DNA from: Patescibacteria group bacterium
Lineage (GTDB): Bacteria; Patescibacteriota; Microgenomatia; UBA1406; GWC2-37-13
DNA length: 64,000 nucleotides
Assembly: GCA_026004435.1 (NCBI GenBank)
Contig: BPJD01000003.1
Coordinates: 1 to 64,000 of the forward strand
Reading direction: 5' to 3'
Below are positions 40,204-53,022 of this stretch, piece by piece; position 1 is the stretch's first letter, and each line of letters opens with the position of its first letter. A program made the translations under genes and the position numbers. The notes under the pieces are model-generated. The model saw only the letters and a list, made by a program, of their open reading frames with translations, was not told the origin of the DNA and did no database searches.

Positions 40204-42234
40204 TTAAGAGTTATCGTTGTTTTTAGGTAGTTTCCAACTGCTGAAGTCGCAGTTAGGGTAGTTTTCACAGCCATAAAACTTTCTGCCTTTTGCTGTCTTC
40301 CTTATGATAATTTTGCCATTGCACTTAGGACATGAAACATTTGCCACATACTCTTTGTAGGGTTCAATGTATTTACAGTCGGGAAAACCTGAACAACCAT
40401 AAAATTTTCCGTACTTAGAGAATCTCAACAAAAGTTTTTTGCCGCATTTTGGACATTTTTTATCAGTTTCTTTTTCAACATTAATATGTGTTTGATCATT
40501 TTGATTTTTTTCAAGATCTTTTTCTAAAGGTTTGTAAAACTTTTCTATTACTCCTATGATATCTTCTTCTCCATTGGCTATCTTATCTAAATCTTCCTCC
40601 ATTTTGGCAGTGAAGTCTAATTCAAAAATATCTTTAAAACCTGTTGATAAATAATCTGAGATAGCTGTTCCTAACATAGAAGGTTTAAGTACTCCGTCGG
40701 TTTTTTCAACATATCTTTTGTCTTGAATCAGCGAAACTATTGGCGCATAAGTTGACGGCCTGCCTATGCCTTTTTCTTCAAGAGCTTTAATTAAACTTGC
40801 TTCAGTGTATGCAGGAGGAGGAAGTGTTTGCTTTTCTTCTTTATTAAGATTAAGTAAATCTAGAATAGAGCCTTCCTGAAGATCTAAAAACTTATCTTTT
40901 TTTACCGGAGTATTGGGATACAGTTTTAAATAACCATCAAACACAAGTCTTTCTTGAGTTGTAACAAATAGATCTTTATCATTACTACCTATATAGATCT
41001 TTAAAATTTCAAACTCAGCTGGCTTAAACTGTGTTGCTAAAGCCCTAAGATAAATTAATTGATATACTTTTTTTTCAGCAGGATTTAGATCTGCTAAAGA
41101 AGCCGGATCATTGTTGAGGTTGGTTGGTCTTATAGCTTCATGAGCCTCTTGAGCCAGCCTGCTTTTGGTTTTGTAAACTTTTGTTTCTTCATTTAAGTAG
41201 GTCCTTCCATAGTTTTGATTGATAAAATTTTTAGCTTGTTTTATAAACTCATCTGATAGATTAAAGGAGTCTGTTCTATGATATGTAATTAGACCTTTTT
41301 CATACAGCTGTTGAGCCAGTCTCATTGTGTATTTGGTACTATAACCAAACAGTCTGTTGCAAAGCTGTTGAAGCAATGAGGTGTTTAGGGGTGAAGGCGG
41401 TTGTCTTTTTGATAATCTGATTTGAATTCTTTCTACTTTATACTGATTGGCTTTAAGCCTGTTTAACTCAGAGTCTATATTTTCTTCTGTTAGTTTTGTT
41501 TTTTTATAGGTGTACTCTCCTGCAAAAAGATTAAGAACTTTTTTTACTTCTATGTCAGTGTCTTTTATTTTTGTCAGTTGAGCAGAGAACTTTGTTTTGC
41601 TTGATTTAAAATCAGCATAAACATTGAAGTATGTCTCTGACTCAAAGTTGTCAATCTCTTTTTGCCGTTCAACAACCAAACGCAATGCAACTGTCTGTAC
41701 TCTTCCAGCAGATAGCCAGCGCTTGCCGATTTTTTTCCAAAGCAGAGGAGAGATTTTATAACCAACGAGTCTGTCCAAAATTCTTCTACAGCTTTGAGCT
41801 TTTACTAAATGAGTTCTTAAACTGCCTGCCTGCTGTAAGGCTTTTTTCAACTCAGCTTCTGTAATCTCGTAAAAAACCATTCTTTTCAGTTTTTTATTTT
41901 CATCTTGCACCTTAAACTCTGGCCAATCTTCTTTAATAAACCCTAAGTAGTAAGCTGTATGGTATGAGATAGACTCACCTTCTCTGTCTGGATCTGTTGC
42001 CAAAATTATTTCATCAGCTTGTTTGCCTAATTGCTTAAGTTCTTTAATAACTGCTTTTTTCTCTTTAATATCTTCATACTCAGGTTTAAAGTTGTTTTCT
42101 ATATCAATTGCCAGTTTTTTTCTGGGAAGATCTCTAATATGACCTTTGGTTGCAAATACAGTAATGTCTTTGTCCTTAAAAATTTTATTAAAACTTTTTA
42201 CTTTGGTTGGAGATTCTACTATGATTAGTTTCAT
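40204..42234 (-). CDS. topA: DNA topoisomerase I (type IA)
   Basis: It relaxes negative supercoils. The protein has 676 residues. The TOPRIM domain has IIVESPTKVKSF and ATDPDREGESIS (about 79-90). The catalytic tyrosine is Tyr 318 in LITYHRTDSFNLS. SAGRVQTVALRLVVERQ is the family signature. Two C-terminal four-cysteine zinc fingers follow (CPKCGKKLLLRFS with CSGFPDC, and CPKCNGKIIIRK with CENYPNC). It is shorter than the E. coli enzyme, mainly in the C-terminus. It may be transcribed with the downstream two-component genes only by read-through. Confidence 0.96.
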   Translation of the reverse strand: MKLIIVESPTKVKSFNKIFKDKDITVFATKGHIRDLPRKKLAIDIENNFKPEYEDIKEKKAVIKELKQLGKQADEIILATDPDREGESISYHTAYYLGFIKEDWPEFKVQDENKKLKRMVFYEITEAELKKALQQAGSLRTHLVKAQSCRRILDRLVGYKISPLLWKKIGKRWLSAGRVQTVALRLVVERQKEIDNFESETYFNVYADFKSSKTKFSAQLTKIKDTDIEVKKVLNLFAGEYTYKKTKLTEENIDSELNRLKANQYKVERIQIRLSKRQPPSPLNTSLLQQLCNRLFGYSTKYTMRLAQQLYEKGLITYHRTDSFNLSDEFIKQAKNFINQNYGRTYLNEETKVYKTKSRLAQEAHEAIRPTNLNNDPASLADLNPAEKKVYQLIYLRALATQFKPAEFEILKIYIGSNDKDLFVTTQERLVFDGYLKLYPNTPVKKDKFLDLQEGSILDLLNLNKEEKQTLPPPAYTEASLIKALEEKGIGRPSTYAPIVSLIQDKRYVEKTDGVLKPSMLGTAISDYLSTGFKDIFELDFTAKMEEDLDKIANGEEDIIGVIEKFYKPLEKDLEKNQNDQTHINVEKETDKKCPKCGKKLLLRFSKYGKFYGCSGFPDCKYIEPYKEYVANVSCPKCNGKIIIRKTAKGRKFYGCENYPNCDFSSWKLPKNNDNS

Positions 42235-42252
42235 TCTTTTTATAATAACAAA

Positions 42253-44069
<1,817 letters not shown>

Positions 44070-44924
44070 TTAATTTGTAACCTCAACTGATTCTTTTGCT
44101 GTTATCATATCCAGAAGTTCATAAGTAATCTTTTCTTGCCTTAATTTGTTTCTTAATAAGGTTAAATGATAAATAAGTTCTCCTGCGTTATCTGTTGCGT
44201 TTTTCATAGCCATCATTCTGGCTGAGTACTCTCCAGCCTCAGACTCAATTATTGCTGTTCTGATTCTGTCTTCAAGATAAGAGTGAAGCAATGAGTCTAA
44301 AAAGGATTTTGCTGAAGGTTCAATTATGTACGGTTTTTTTATTTGTTTATACTCCTGATCCTGCAGTTGAGTAATAGGTAAAAGCTGTTCTACTGTTGGC
44401 TCAGATTTAAAGGCAGAGACAAACCTGTTGTAGACTAAAAAAACTGAGCTGATTTCTTTATTTAAAAATTTAGTTAAGATGCTGTTGTAAACAGCTGACA
44501 CAGAAGCAATAAAACTAGAATCTGAAAAATCAAGAATAATTTCTCCGTTTAGATTAGTAACAAACTCTTTGGCTTTTCTGCCAAAGGTTATAAACTTGTC
44601 ATCTGTTTTTGTTGTAGTAGTTTTTAAAAAATATTTAAATAAATTTAAGTTAAATGAGCCGCAAAGGCCTTTGTTTGTGGCAATAAATATATAAATATTT
44701 GCCTTTGTTTCCTTGTTGGTCTGAAACAATTTTGAACTGGTTTTGTCAACAGAGGCTGATATTTCTGAGATCATCTGTTTAAGATACTGCTTATAAAGCA
44801 TGCCTTGCATTGCCTTTTCTTGTGCTTTTTTCATCTTTACTGCAGCTACCATCTGCATAGCTTTAGTTATTTTTCTGACATTGCCTATTGATTTTATTTT
44901 TAGTCTAACCTGTCTTAGATTCAT
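44070..44924 (-). CDS. atpG: ATP synthase gamma subunit
   Basis: The protein has 284 residues. The central rotor shaft: N-terminal helix VRLKIKSIGNVRKITKAMQM VAAVKM-type and C-terminal helix ARMMAMKNATDNAGELI with LTLLRNKLRQEKITYELLDM bracket a Rossmann-like middle (IATNKGLCGSFN). It overlaps atpA by 4 nt. Confidence 0.96.
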   Translation of the reverse strand: MNLRQVRLKIKSIGNVRKITKAMQMVAAVKMKKAQEKAMQGMLYKQYLKQMISEISASVDKTSSKLFQTNKETKANIYIFIATNKGLCGSFNLNLFKYFLKTTTTKTDDKFITFGRKAKEFVTNLNGEIILDFSDSSFIASVSAVYNSILTKFLNKEISSVFLVYNRFVSAFKSEPTVEQLLPITQLQDQEYKQIKKPYIIEPSAKSFLDSLLHSYLEDRIRTAIIESEAGEYSARMMAMKNATDNAGELIYHLTLLRNKLRQEKITYELLDMITAKESVEVTN

Positions 44925-46435
44925 TGATTATTGTCTGATTGATAATTTTCAACAATAGTTGTTACTATTTTTTCAAATATCTTTTCATCATCGTCTGTAA
45001 AATCTTTTTCTTGATTGATTTTATCTGCCAGTTTTTTGTATGATAAGTTTAATGTCTGCAGAATTTTTTCTTTAACCTGTGAGATCTCTGATAAAGGAAC
45101 ATTGTCAAGATAGCCTTTAATGCCAGCCCAGATTACTATTACTTGTTCTGCTAAATCGTAGGGTTCGCCTTTTTTTTGAATCAAAACATTGGTAATCTTG
45201 GCACCCCTGTTTAAAAAGTTTCTTGTTGCTTCATCTAACTCAGACTCAAACTGAGAAAAAGCAGCCATTTCTCTGTACTGTGCCAGATCAAGCTTTAACC
45301 TGCCGGCTACTTTTTTAATTGCTTTTGTTTGAGCTGCAGATCCAACCCTTGAGACTGATGTGCCTACATTAATTGCAGGTCTGATGCCGTTGTTGAATAA
45401 ATCTTTTTCCAGATATATCTGACCATCTGTAATAGATATTACATTTGTTGGAATATAAGCAGAGACATCTCCTTCAAGCGTTTCAATTATAGGAAGAGCA
45501 GTAATTGATCCTCCGCCGTATTTATCATCAATTCTGCAGGCCCTTTCAAGCAGTCTCGAGTGAAGATAAAAAACATCTCCCGGATAAGCCTCTCTTCCTG
45601 CAGGCCGTCTTAAGATAAGTGATATTTCTCTGTAAGCCCAAGCATGTTTTGATAAATCGTCATAGACAACTAAGACATCTTTTCCTTTATCCATAAAGTA
45701 CTCAGCAATTGCAGTGGCAGAATAAGGAGCTATATACTGCAATGTTGCAGGATCAGAGCTGTCAGCAGTGACTACAATAGTGTAATCCATTGCACCTTTT
45801 TCTCTTAAAGTCTCAATAGTTATTGCTGTTTTTGATCTTCTTTGGCCTATTGAACAGTAGATGCAGACAATATCTTTGCCTTTTTGATTAATAATTGTAT
45901 CTATAGCAATAGTTGTTTTTCCAGTGTTGCGGTCGCCGATTATTAATTCTCTTTGGCCTCTGCCTATTGGAATCAGCGCATCAATTGCATTTATGCCGGT
46001 TTGCAAAGGCTCTGATACTGGTTTTCTGTAAATAACACCTGGAGCAATCTTTTCAACTGGATAGTTTGCTTCTGCTTTATACTGTCTGTCAGAGTCAAGC
46101 GTTTTGCCCAAAGGGTTAACCACTCTGCCGATAATCTCATCGCTTACAGGAACTGAAAGCTGGTAGCCTAATGCTTTAACTGAATCTCCTGCCTGAATAT
46201 TCTCGTACTCATCTAAAACAACAATACCAACTGTATCCTCGGTTAAGTCAATAATATAACCTTTTTCTCCGTTTTCAAATTCAACAACCTCGCCATATGT
46301 TGCTTTTTTCAAACCAGCAGCAGCAACAACACCGTCTTTTATCTCAACAACTTCTCCTATCTCTGCTTTCTGATTTGGTTTTACTTCTTGTAGTTCCCTG
46401 ATAATCTCTTTGACTACTGTATCAATTTTTGTCAT
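44921..46435 (-). CDS. atpA: ATP synthase alpha subunit
   Basis: The protein has 504 residues, normal length. It has Walker A IIGDRNTGKTTIAI, DDLSKHAWAYREISLILRRP and the PAINVGTSVSRVGSAAQ signature. It carries the non-catalytic nucleotide sites. Its N-terminal helix (VKEIIRELQEV) normally docks on the delta N-terminal domain, which is missing here. It overlaps atpH by 4 nt. Confidence 0.98.
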   Translation of the reverse strand: MTKIDTVVKEIIRELQEVKPNQKAEIGEVVEIKDGVVAAAGLKKATYGEVVEFENGEKGYIIDLTEDTVGIVVLDEYENIQAGDSVKALGYQLSVPVSDEIIGRVVNPLGKTLDSDRQYKAEANYPVEKIAPGVIYRKPVSEPLQTGINAIDALIPIGRGQRELIIGDRNTGKTTIAIDTIINQKGKDIVCIYCSIGQRRSKTAITIETLREKGAMDYTIVVTADSSDPATLQYIAPYSATAIAEYFMDKGKDVLVVYDDLSKHAWAYREISLILRRPAGREAYPGDVFYLHSRLLERACRIDDKYGGGSITALPIIETLEGDVSAYIPTNVISITDGQIYLEKDLFNNGIRPAINVGTSVSRVGSAAQTKAIKKVAGRLKLDLAQYREMAAFSQFESELDEATRNFLNRGAKITNVLIQKKGEPYDLAEQVIVIWAGIKGYLDNVPLSEISQVKEKILQTLNLSYKKLADKINQEKDFTDDDEKIFEKIVTTIVENYQSDNNQ

Positions 46436-46707
46436 ATATTTATTCGTTTTAAACTTGATAATTTAAAATTAAGCGTATAGTCGTAAACAGTAGTGCCAAT
46501 TACTACCTTAAATCCGCTTATAATTGATTCATCTATTATTTGTTTAATTTCTTTTCCTGACAACTCTGGAATTGCTTTTACGATTTTATCAATCTCTGAC
46601 TCTGTTAATTTTGAGGCTGTGTATATCACAGCTTTGTTCTGCTCTTGGTTTAGTTTCTTAAGAACAATCTCTTTTATCTCTGATCTTAATCCGGCTGGTA
46701 TCTTCAT
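46432..46707 (-). CDS. atpH: ATP synthase delta subunit, C-terminal domain only
   Basis: The protein has 91 residues, against about 175 in most bacteria. What is present matches the delta C-terminal part: KLTESEIDKIVKAIPELSGK, then IDESIISGFKVVIGTTVYDY and LNFKLSSLKRI. The N-terminal six-helix domain that binds alpha is absent. It cannot be hidden upstream, because the ATG shares a base with the atpF stop (TAATG). The position between atpF and atpA fixes the identity. Confidence 0.85.
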   Translation of the reverse strand: MKIPAGLRSEIKEIVLKKLNQEQNKAVIYTASKLTESEIDKIVKAIPELSGKEIKQIIDESIISGFKVVIGTTVYDYTLNFKLSSLKRINI

Positions 46708-47201
46708 TAGTTAATTTTTTGCAAATTGTTAATTAGCAGTTTTTGGTATTCTTTTTTTCTTTCTTCAGTCATAAACTCCTTTAGGGTTTGTTCAGTTAAC
46801 TTAAGAGCAATATCTAAAACTTTTTGTTTAAGCTCTTTTTCGAATAATGCCTTTTCATTCTCAAGCTCAGCTAGTTGCTTTTTTCTCTCTCGGTCTACCT
46901 CTTGTTTAACCTCTGCCATTAGTCTTTTCTTAAGCTCTTCGGCTGATCTTTCCGCTGCTTTAATAATAGTTTCAGCTTCCTGCTGAGCCTGCTTTTTTGC
47001 TGATTGAAGAATCCTTTCTTTCTCTTGCTGTAGATCAGCCAGTTTTTGCTCATACTCTTCTTGAAGTTTTTCTTTATACTTTTGCTGTTTAATGAAACTA
47101 CTGAATGGTTTGGCTAAAAATTTTTTATATAAATAAAACAGTAGTAAAAAATTAATCAGTTGAGCTAATAATAGTTTGTAATCTATGCCAAGCTGTTCCA
47201 T
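46707..47201 (-). CDS. atpF: ATP synthase b subunit
   Basis: The protein has 164 residues. A short N-terminal membrane span (LLAQLINFLLLFYLYKKFLA) is followed by a long charged coiled coil with few breaks (about 30-160, Glu/Lys/Gln-rich), forming the peripheral stalk. It lies 4 nt after atpE and is coupled to atpH by a one-base overlap. Confidence 0.95.
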   Translation of the reverse strand: MEQLGIDYKLLLAQLINFLLLFYLYKKFLAKPFSSFIKQQKYKEKLQEEYEQKLADLQQEKERILQSAKKQAQQEAETIIKAAERSAEELKKRLMAEVKQEVDRERKKQLAELENEKALFEKELKQKVLDIALKLTEQTLKEFMTEERKKEYQKLLINNLQKIN

Positions 47202-47205
47202 AAAA

Positions 47206-47445
<240 letters not shown>

Positions 47446-47454
47446 TTATAACTT

Positions 47455-48204
47455 TTAATGATGTTTTTGTATAGCTGAATTTATAAATACTGCTGTCAGC
47501 ATTGAGAAAACCAATGCCTGAATTAATCCTACAAAAACTTCCAGAACCAAAAACGGAAAAGACAATAGTACAGGCATTAATCCAGCAATTATAGCAATCA
47601 TAACCTCTCCTGCAAAAATATTGCCAAAAAGTCTAAAGGCAAAGGATATAATTTTAGAAAATTCTGAGATAATTTCAAGCACTCCTGTAAAAAAGGCTAT
47701 TGGGTTGGCAAGGTTTATAAATTTTTTCAGATACTCTTTAAAACCTAATATCTTAATTCCATAGTACTGAATTAAAAAAACTGAGAAAATAGCTAAAGCC
47801 AAAGTAAGGTTTAAATCAGCTGTAGCTCCTCTGAGCAAATGATATTTATGAGGTTCTCCTTCTTCAATAACTTTTATAGATATACTGCCTACTCCTGGAA
47901 GCAGACCAAACCAGTTCTGGATAAGAATGAACACAAAAAAACTGGCAATAACTGGGAAAAAGATCTCAGCTTTTTGCTGACCAAATAGAGATACCGTAAA
48001 GTCGTAAATTGCTTTGTTGATGAAATGAATAAAATAAAAAACAGCACTGCGCTGGTCTGATTTTAAACTTAATTGTTTTCTGTACCAAAAAATTGCAAAA
48101 ACCAAAATTAAAGTTACTATTAAAGATGTTAGGTATGAATTAGTTATCTGAAAATCTCCTAAATTAAGTATAGGTTCTGGTTTAATGCTTATTTTTCCTT
48201 CCAT
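47455..48204 (-). CDS. atpB: ATP synthase a subunit
   Basis: The protein has 249 residues and five to six membrane spans. The essential arginine is in ISFAFRLFGNIFAGEVMI, and the last span has FVGLIQALVFSMLTAVFI. It forms the ion half-channels beside the c ring. It overlaps the AtpZ-like gene by 23 nt. Confidence 0.96.
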   Translation of the reverse strand: MEGKISIKPEPILNLGDFQITNSYLTSLIVTLILVFAIFWYRKQLSLKSDQRSAVFYFIHFINKAIYDFTVSLFGQQKAEIFFPVIASFFVFILIQNWFGLLPGVGSISIKVIEEGEPHKYHLLRGATADLNLTLALAIFSVFLIQYYGIKILGFKEYLKKFINLANPIAFFTGVLEIISEFSKIISFAFRLFGNIFAGEVMIAIIAGLMPVLLSFPFLVLEVFVGLIQALVFSMLTAVFINSAIQKHH

Positions 48205-48451
48205 TGTTTGTTGTTCTTTTAATAAATAGAACTAAATTATAAATCATACTTACTATTCCAGCAAGCACAAAAACAGGTATTAGCTTTTTGCTTATAACTC
48301 CTGCCCCAGTTAATAACTTGCCGACTGCAATAAATAATAAGACAGGAATTACAATATACCAGCCAAAGCTTAAATATTCAAGATTAAACTCAGGCTTTAA
48401 TCTTTTCTTGACTTTATGTTTTTGTTTAAGTTTTACAGCATAATTTATCAT
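48182..48451 (-). CDS. AtpZ/AtpI-like membrane protein
   Basis: The protein has 89 residues. A basic N-terminus is followed by two membrane spans (FGWYIVIPVLLFIAVGKLL and LIPVFVLAGIVSMIYNLVLF), the layout of AtpZ/AtpI, which helps assemble the c ring or carries Mg. Its place as the first gene of the ATP synthase operon supports this. It follows dnaE by 9 nt. Confidence 0.78.
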   Translation of the reverse strand: MINYAVKLKQKHKVKKRLKPEFNLEYLSFGWYIVIPVLLFIAVGKLLTGAGVISKKLIPVFVLAGIVSMIYNLVLFIKRTTNNGRKNKH

Positions 48452-48460
48452 ACTTAATGA

Positions 48461-51400
48461 TTATTTAAGTCGTTTTAGATTTTTAATATAAAGAGATATT
48501 TTGTCAGACTCTGCATTGACATTAGCCTTAAAGATTAAAACCGAGTTTTTGATTATAGATGATTTGAACCTTGCGTAAGTATCTGGAAAGACAACGGCTT
48601 CAATACTGCCGCTTGGATCAATTAACTGTAGGATTGCCATATCTTTTTGGTCTTTTTTTGTTTTAAGCAGTCTAATATCTGAGATATAACCAACAAAGAT
48701 AAAATCTTTTTTATGAAGGTCATTGTTTATTTTAGAAAAAAACATAGTCACTCTTGATTTGATTAGGTCTTTTAGATCATCAAATGGATTTACGCTAACA
48801 CTAAAACCTAATGCCTGTTTTTCAAGTTCAATCAACTCTGAACTGCCAAACTCCGGCAGTTGATCAAAATCATCTGTAAGATGTGTTCTGTCTGTTGAGC
48901 CAAATAAATTAAACTGTCCGTTCTGTTGATTTGACTTTAATTGCTGTATCTTTTTTAAAACTTCAGGATAATTCTCAAGCAGGGTAGCTCTACTGCCAAA
49001 ACTGTCAAATGCACCTGCTTTTATCAGGTTTTCAACTGTTTTTTTATTGACCTTTCTAAGATCTACTCTGTTTAAAAAATCAGAGAAACTTTTGAACTCG
49101 CCTTTGGCTCTCGCTTTAAGAATTGAGTCTATTGCTGATTGACCTACATTTTTAACAGCCGATAAGCCAAATCTGATCTGGTTTTTGTCTTCAATAGTAA
49201 ACTCATATCGTGATTTGTTAATGTCTGGCTGTAAAAGTTTGATGCCAAAATCTTTACAGTCATTGACAATTCTTAATATTTTTTCTTCTCTTTGCGGGCC
49301 GGATAAGCCTGAGATCTCTGAGGTCAACAATGACACAAAAAACTCTGTTGTATAATTAGCTTTAAGATAAGCAGTCCAGTATGAGATAAGTCCGTAAGAG
49401 GCAGAGTGGGGTTTATTAAAACCATAGGATGCAAACTTTTCCATAAAGCTATAGATTCTTTCAGCAGTTTTTTTTGAGTAGCCGTTTTTAACACAACCGT
49501 TAATAAACTTAACCTTTTCAATGGCCATTAACTCTTTTTTCTTTTTGCCCATAGCCATTCTTAATGCATCAGCTTCTGCCATTGTGTAGCCAGCCATTTT
49601 ATTGGCAATCTGCATTACCTGTTCTTGATAAACTAAAATTCCGTATGTTTCTTTCAATATTGATTCAAGATCATTGTGCAGGTACTTAATATTGTCTGGA
49701 TTCTGCTTATTTTTTAAAAATTCAGGAATAAGTTCTAAAGGCCCCGGCCTGTATAAGGCTATCATAGCTATAATATCTGTTATTCTTGCAGGCTTCATCT
49801 GTTTTGCCAATCTTTGCATACCTTGAGACTCTAGTTGAAAAACACCTGTTGTTTTGCCTTGAGAAATAATTTTATATGTTTTTTTATCATCTAATGGAAT
49901 ATTATGCAGATCTATGGTTTTATTCTTGTATTGTTTGACTAATTTAAGTGTATTTTCAATGCTTGAAAGATTGCGAAGACCTAAAAAATCAACCTTAAGC
50001 AGACCTACAGCTTTATTTTCTGAGACTGCATTTAAATCCAAGCAGTACATATCAAACTGAGTTACCACACCCTCGCCATTTGGATTCTTTTGCACAGGCA
50101 CATACTCTGTAAGGTCTTTATCAGCGATAATGACTCCGGCAGCGTGCACAGACAGATGTCTGGGTACACCCTCAAGTCTCATTGCAATATCAATGACTTT
50201 TTTTGTATTCTCATCGGTTTCATAGCTTTGTCTTAGAATATCAGACTCCTCCAGAGCTGTCTTTAAACTGATATGAAAACCTTGTTTGCCGACTGGAATC
50301 ATCTTGGCTATTCTGTCTCCGACTGAGTAGGAGTATCCTAATGCTCTGGCTGTATCTCTGACTGCCATCTTTGCTTCAATAGATCCAAATGTTGCTATGT
50401 TGGCAACTTTTTCTTTGCCATACTTTTTTTTAACATAATCTAAAACCTCTGATCTTCGCGTATCAGCAAAATCAATATCAATATCAGGCGGAGTTGGCCT
50501 TTGAGGGTTTAAAAACCTTTCAAATGGCAGATCATACTCAAGAGGATTAATATCTGTAATTTTAGTTAAGAAGGCTATTAGTGATCCGGCTACTGAACCT
50601 CTGCCCGGGCCGACAGCAATGCCATTGTTTTTTGCCCAGTTAACAAAATCTTGAACAATCAAAAAATAAGTTGAGTAGCCTTTTGAGTCAATGATTTTTA
50701 ACTCATAATCTATGCGTTTTAACAATGTCTCTCTATCAAAGTTTTTGGCTCGATCTAGGTTGGCAAGGGCAAGTTCCTTTAGCACTTGGCCGGGAGTTTT
50801 GTTTTGGGGAATATCATACTTTGGGAGCACCCATTGGCCGTAGGGAATTTTCAAATCAACCTCTTCAGCTATCTTGACAGTATTATCTATAGCCTCAGGC
50901 AGATCAGCAAACTCTATTTTCATCTCCTCTGGTGATTTAAGATAAAAATCAGGCACATCAATCATTGAGATCTTTCTGTTTTTATCATAGATATTTGTCT
51001 GAGTCTGAATGCATAAAAGAATTTCCTGAGCATAAGCATCGTCTTTGTCAATGTAATGGACATCATTGGTAGCTACAAGAGGAATATTAAACCTTCTTGA
51101 CAACTCAATAAGCCTTTTGTTTATTGCTTCAAGTTCTTTAATTTGTTTATGTCTCTGAATCTCAAGATAATAGTTTTCACCAAACTCAGTTTTATACTCA
51201 GAGACTAATTTTTCCGCAGCTGTAAGATTTGGGTTTTTTAGGTAATACGATAACTCACTTGATAAACAACCAGATAAAATTATTAGACCTTCCTTATACT
51301 GTTTAAGCAGGTTAAAATCAATTCTTGGCTTATAATAAAAACCTTCAAGATGAGCTAAACTTGACAACTTAATCAAGTTTTTATAACCTGTGTAATTTTT

Positions 51401-51673
51401 GGCCAAAATAGTTAGGTGAAAATATCTTTTTTTAATATTTTGATCCTGAGCTGAAAGATCAGGCACATAATAAAATTCCTGACCAATTATAGGCTTGATC
51501 CCTGCTTCTATTGACTTAATATAGAATTTAAATGCTCCATACAAGCCTCCATGATCTGTAATTGCAATAGCAGGCATTTCATACTCTTTGGTTTTGTTGA
51601 TTAAGTCATCAATTTTGCAGAGGCCGTCCAACAAAGAATAAGCTGAGTGTGTGTGCAAATGAACAAAACTCAT
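48461..51673 (-). CDS. dnaE: DNA polymerase III alpha subunit
   Basis: The replicative polymerase has 1070 residues. The N-terminal PHP domain begins [15 protein letters not shown] with intact HxH. The palm has [11 protein letters not shown] (about 355-365) and the catalytic aspartates in [14 protein letters not shown] (about 394-407). [18 protein letters not shown] lies in the fingers. HhH-type ([17 protein letters not shown]) and C-terminal OB-fold ([13 protein letters not shown]) regions follow. It overlaps gatB by 4 nt, so it is expressed with polX and gatCAB. Confidence 0.97.
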   Translation of the reverse strand: MSFVHLHTHSAYSLLDGLCKIDDLINKTKEYEMPAIAITDHGGLYGAFKFYIKSIEAGIKPIIGQEFYYVPDLSAQDQNIKKRYFHLTILAKNYTGYKNLIKLSSLAHLEGFYYKPRIDFNLLKQYKEGLIILSGCLSSELSYYLKNPNLTAAEKLVSEYKTEFGENYYLEIQRHKQIKELEAINKRLIELSRRFNIPLVATNDVHYIDKDDAYAQEILLCIQTQTNIYDKNRKISMIDVPDFYLKSPEEMKIEFADLPEAIDNTVKIAEEVDLKIPYGQWVLPKYDIPQNKTPGQVLKELALANLDRAKNFDRETLLKRIDYELKIIDSKGYSTYFLIVQDFVNWAKNNGIAVGPGRGSVAGSLIAFLTKITDINPLEYDLPFERFLNPQRPTPPDIDIDFADTRRSEVLDYVKKKYGKEKVANIATFGSIEAKMAVRDTARALGYSYSVGDRIAKMIPVGKQGFHISLKTALEESDILRQSYETDENTKKVIDIAMRLEGVPRHLSVHAAGVIIADKDLTEYVPVQKNPNGEGVVTQFDMYCLDLNAVSENKAVGLLKVDFLGLRNLSSIENTLKLVKQYKNKTIDLHNIPLDDKKTYKIISQGKTTGVFQLESQGMQRLAKQMKPARITDIIAMIALYRPGPLELIPEFLKNKQNPDNIKYLHNDLESILKETYGILVYQEQVMQIANKMAGYTMAEADALRMAMGKKKKELMAIEKVKFINGCVKNGYSKKTAERIYSFMEKFASYGFNKPHSASYGLISYWTAYLKANYTTEFFVSLLTSEISGLSGPQREEKILRIVNDCKDFGIKLLQPDINKSRYEFTIEDKNQIRFGLSAVKNVGQSAIDSILKARAKGEFKSFSDFLNRVDLRKVNKKTVENLIKAGAFDSFGSRATLLENYPEVLKKIQQLKSNQQNGQFNLFGSTDRTHLTDDFDQLPEFGSSELIELEKQALGFSVSVNPFDDLKDLIKSRVTMFFSKINNDLHKKDFIFVGYISDIRLLKTKKDQKDMAILQLIDPSGSIEAVVFPDTYARFKSSIIKNSVLIFKANVNAESDKISLYIKNLKRLK

Positions 51674-53022
51674 TTAGCTTGATTCAGTTCTTTGATTAAT
51701 AACTCTTTTATTTTATTGGCTGGCGCTTGACCTTTAAGTATTCTCATACACTGACCTACTAAATACATTATAGCTGATTCTTTGCCTCTTTTGTAATCTG
51801 TTGCTGCCTGAGCATTATTAGCAATTACTTGTTTTACTGCTGTTGCTAATTTTGTTTTATCGTAGGATGCTGGTTTTATTGACTCAGTATAAAGTTTGAT
51901 AATCTCATCTGGGTCGTTTAGTTTAACTCTGCTGTTAATTAGGATGTTTGCTATTTTTTCTGCAGTTTTTTGCTTAACTGCAGGAGAACTTTTTAATCTT
52001 TTTAGGACTGTTTCAAACAGTTTGGCTAAGTTTGATTTTTTAGCTAAAATTACAGCTTTTTCTTTTGATAATGAGTAGGTCTTTATCAGTCTTTTAGCCA
52101 GATCTATTGGAAGTTCTGGAATCTGTGCTTTTATTTTAGCCAGGTCCTGTTTGTTAATTCTTATAACTGGAATATCTGGTTCTGGAAAGTACCTGTAATC
52201 TAATGCCTCTTCTTTTTTTCTTTGTGATACTGTTATGCCTTTGTCTTCATTATAACCTCTGGTCTCTTGATCAGGCAGTTTTCCTTGTTTAATTAACTCA
52301 ACCTGTCTTTTAATCTCATACTCAACTGCTTTTTTGGCAAATCTAAATGAATTAATATTTTTCAGCTCAACTTTATAATCAGGAAGATCTATGCTTGAGT
52401 CTGGTTTTACTTCAGCTAAAGACATATTAGGCTCAAGCCTCATACTGCCTTTTTCCATATTAGCAGTTGAGACTCTGATTTTCCTAAAAATTAATTGAAG
52501 ATTTTCAAGAAACTCTTTTGCATCTTCCAAATTATCAAAGTCAGGTTCTGTAACAATTTCTACTAAAGGCACACCTGCGCGATTGTAATCAACTAAAGTT
52601 TTTCCTTGTCTATGAATTAATTTACCTGTATCTTCTTCAAGATGAACTCTTGTAATTCTTATTTTTTTTCCAGACAACAGGTTAAGATAACCTGAGTAGC
52701 CTATTGGCCGATTCCATTGTGTAATTTGATAACCTTTGGGCAAGTCCGGATAAAAATAGTGCTTTCTGTCAAAATAAAACTCTGAGTTTATTTTGCAGTT
52801 TAAGGCTAAAGCTATTTTATAGGTAAACTCAATGGCTTTTTCATTGGGGTACGGCAGGCAGCCCGGAAAGCCCAAACAAATGGGGCAGACAAGAGTATTT
52901 GGTTTTTGGCCAAACCAATCTGCCGGACACCGACAAAACATTTTGCTTTTAGTAGCAAGCTCTAAATGTATCTCAAAGCCTAAGACCAATCTGTATGTTT
53001 TGTTGTTGATCTCTATTTCCAT
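51670..53022 (-). CDS. gatB: Asp/Glu-tRNA amidotransferase subunit B
   Basis: The protein has 450 residues, slightly short. GatB phosphorylates misacylated Glu-tRNA(Gln) or Asp-tRNA(Asn) for amidation. The N-terminus has [17 protein letters not shown] with zinc cysteines ([16 protein letters not shown]), and [13 protein letters not shown] and [11 protein letters not shown] are signature blocks. The C-terminal helical YqeY-like tail binds tRNA. It overlaps gatA by 10 nt. Confidence 0.96.
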   Translation of the reverse strand: MEIEINNKTYRLVLGFEIHLELATKSKMFCRCPADWFGQKPNTLVCPICLGFPGCLPYPNEKAIEFTYKIALALNCKINSEFYFDRKHYFYPDLPKGYQITQWNRPIGYSGYLNLLSGKKIRITRVHLEEDTGKLIHRQGKTLVDYNRAGVPLVEIVTEPDFDNLEDAKEFLENLQLIFRKIRVSTANMEKGSMRLEPNMSLAEVKPDSSIDLPDYKVELKNINSFRFAKKAVEYEIKRQVELIKQGKLPDQETRGYNEDKGITVSQRKKEEALDYRYFPEPDIPVIRINKQDLAKIKAQIPELPIDLAKRLIKTYSLSKEKAVILAKKSNLAKLFETVLKRLKSSPAVKQKTAEKIANILINSRVKLNDPDEIIKLYTESIKPASYDKTKLATAVKQVIANNAQAATDYKRGKESAIMYLVGQCMRILKGQAPANKIKELLIKELNQAK

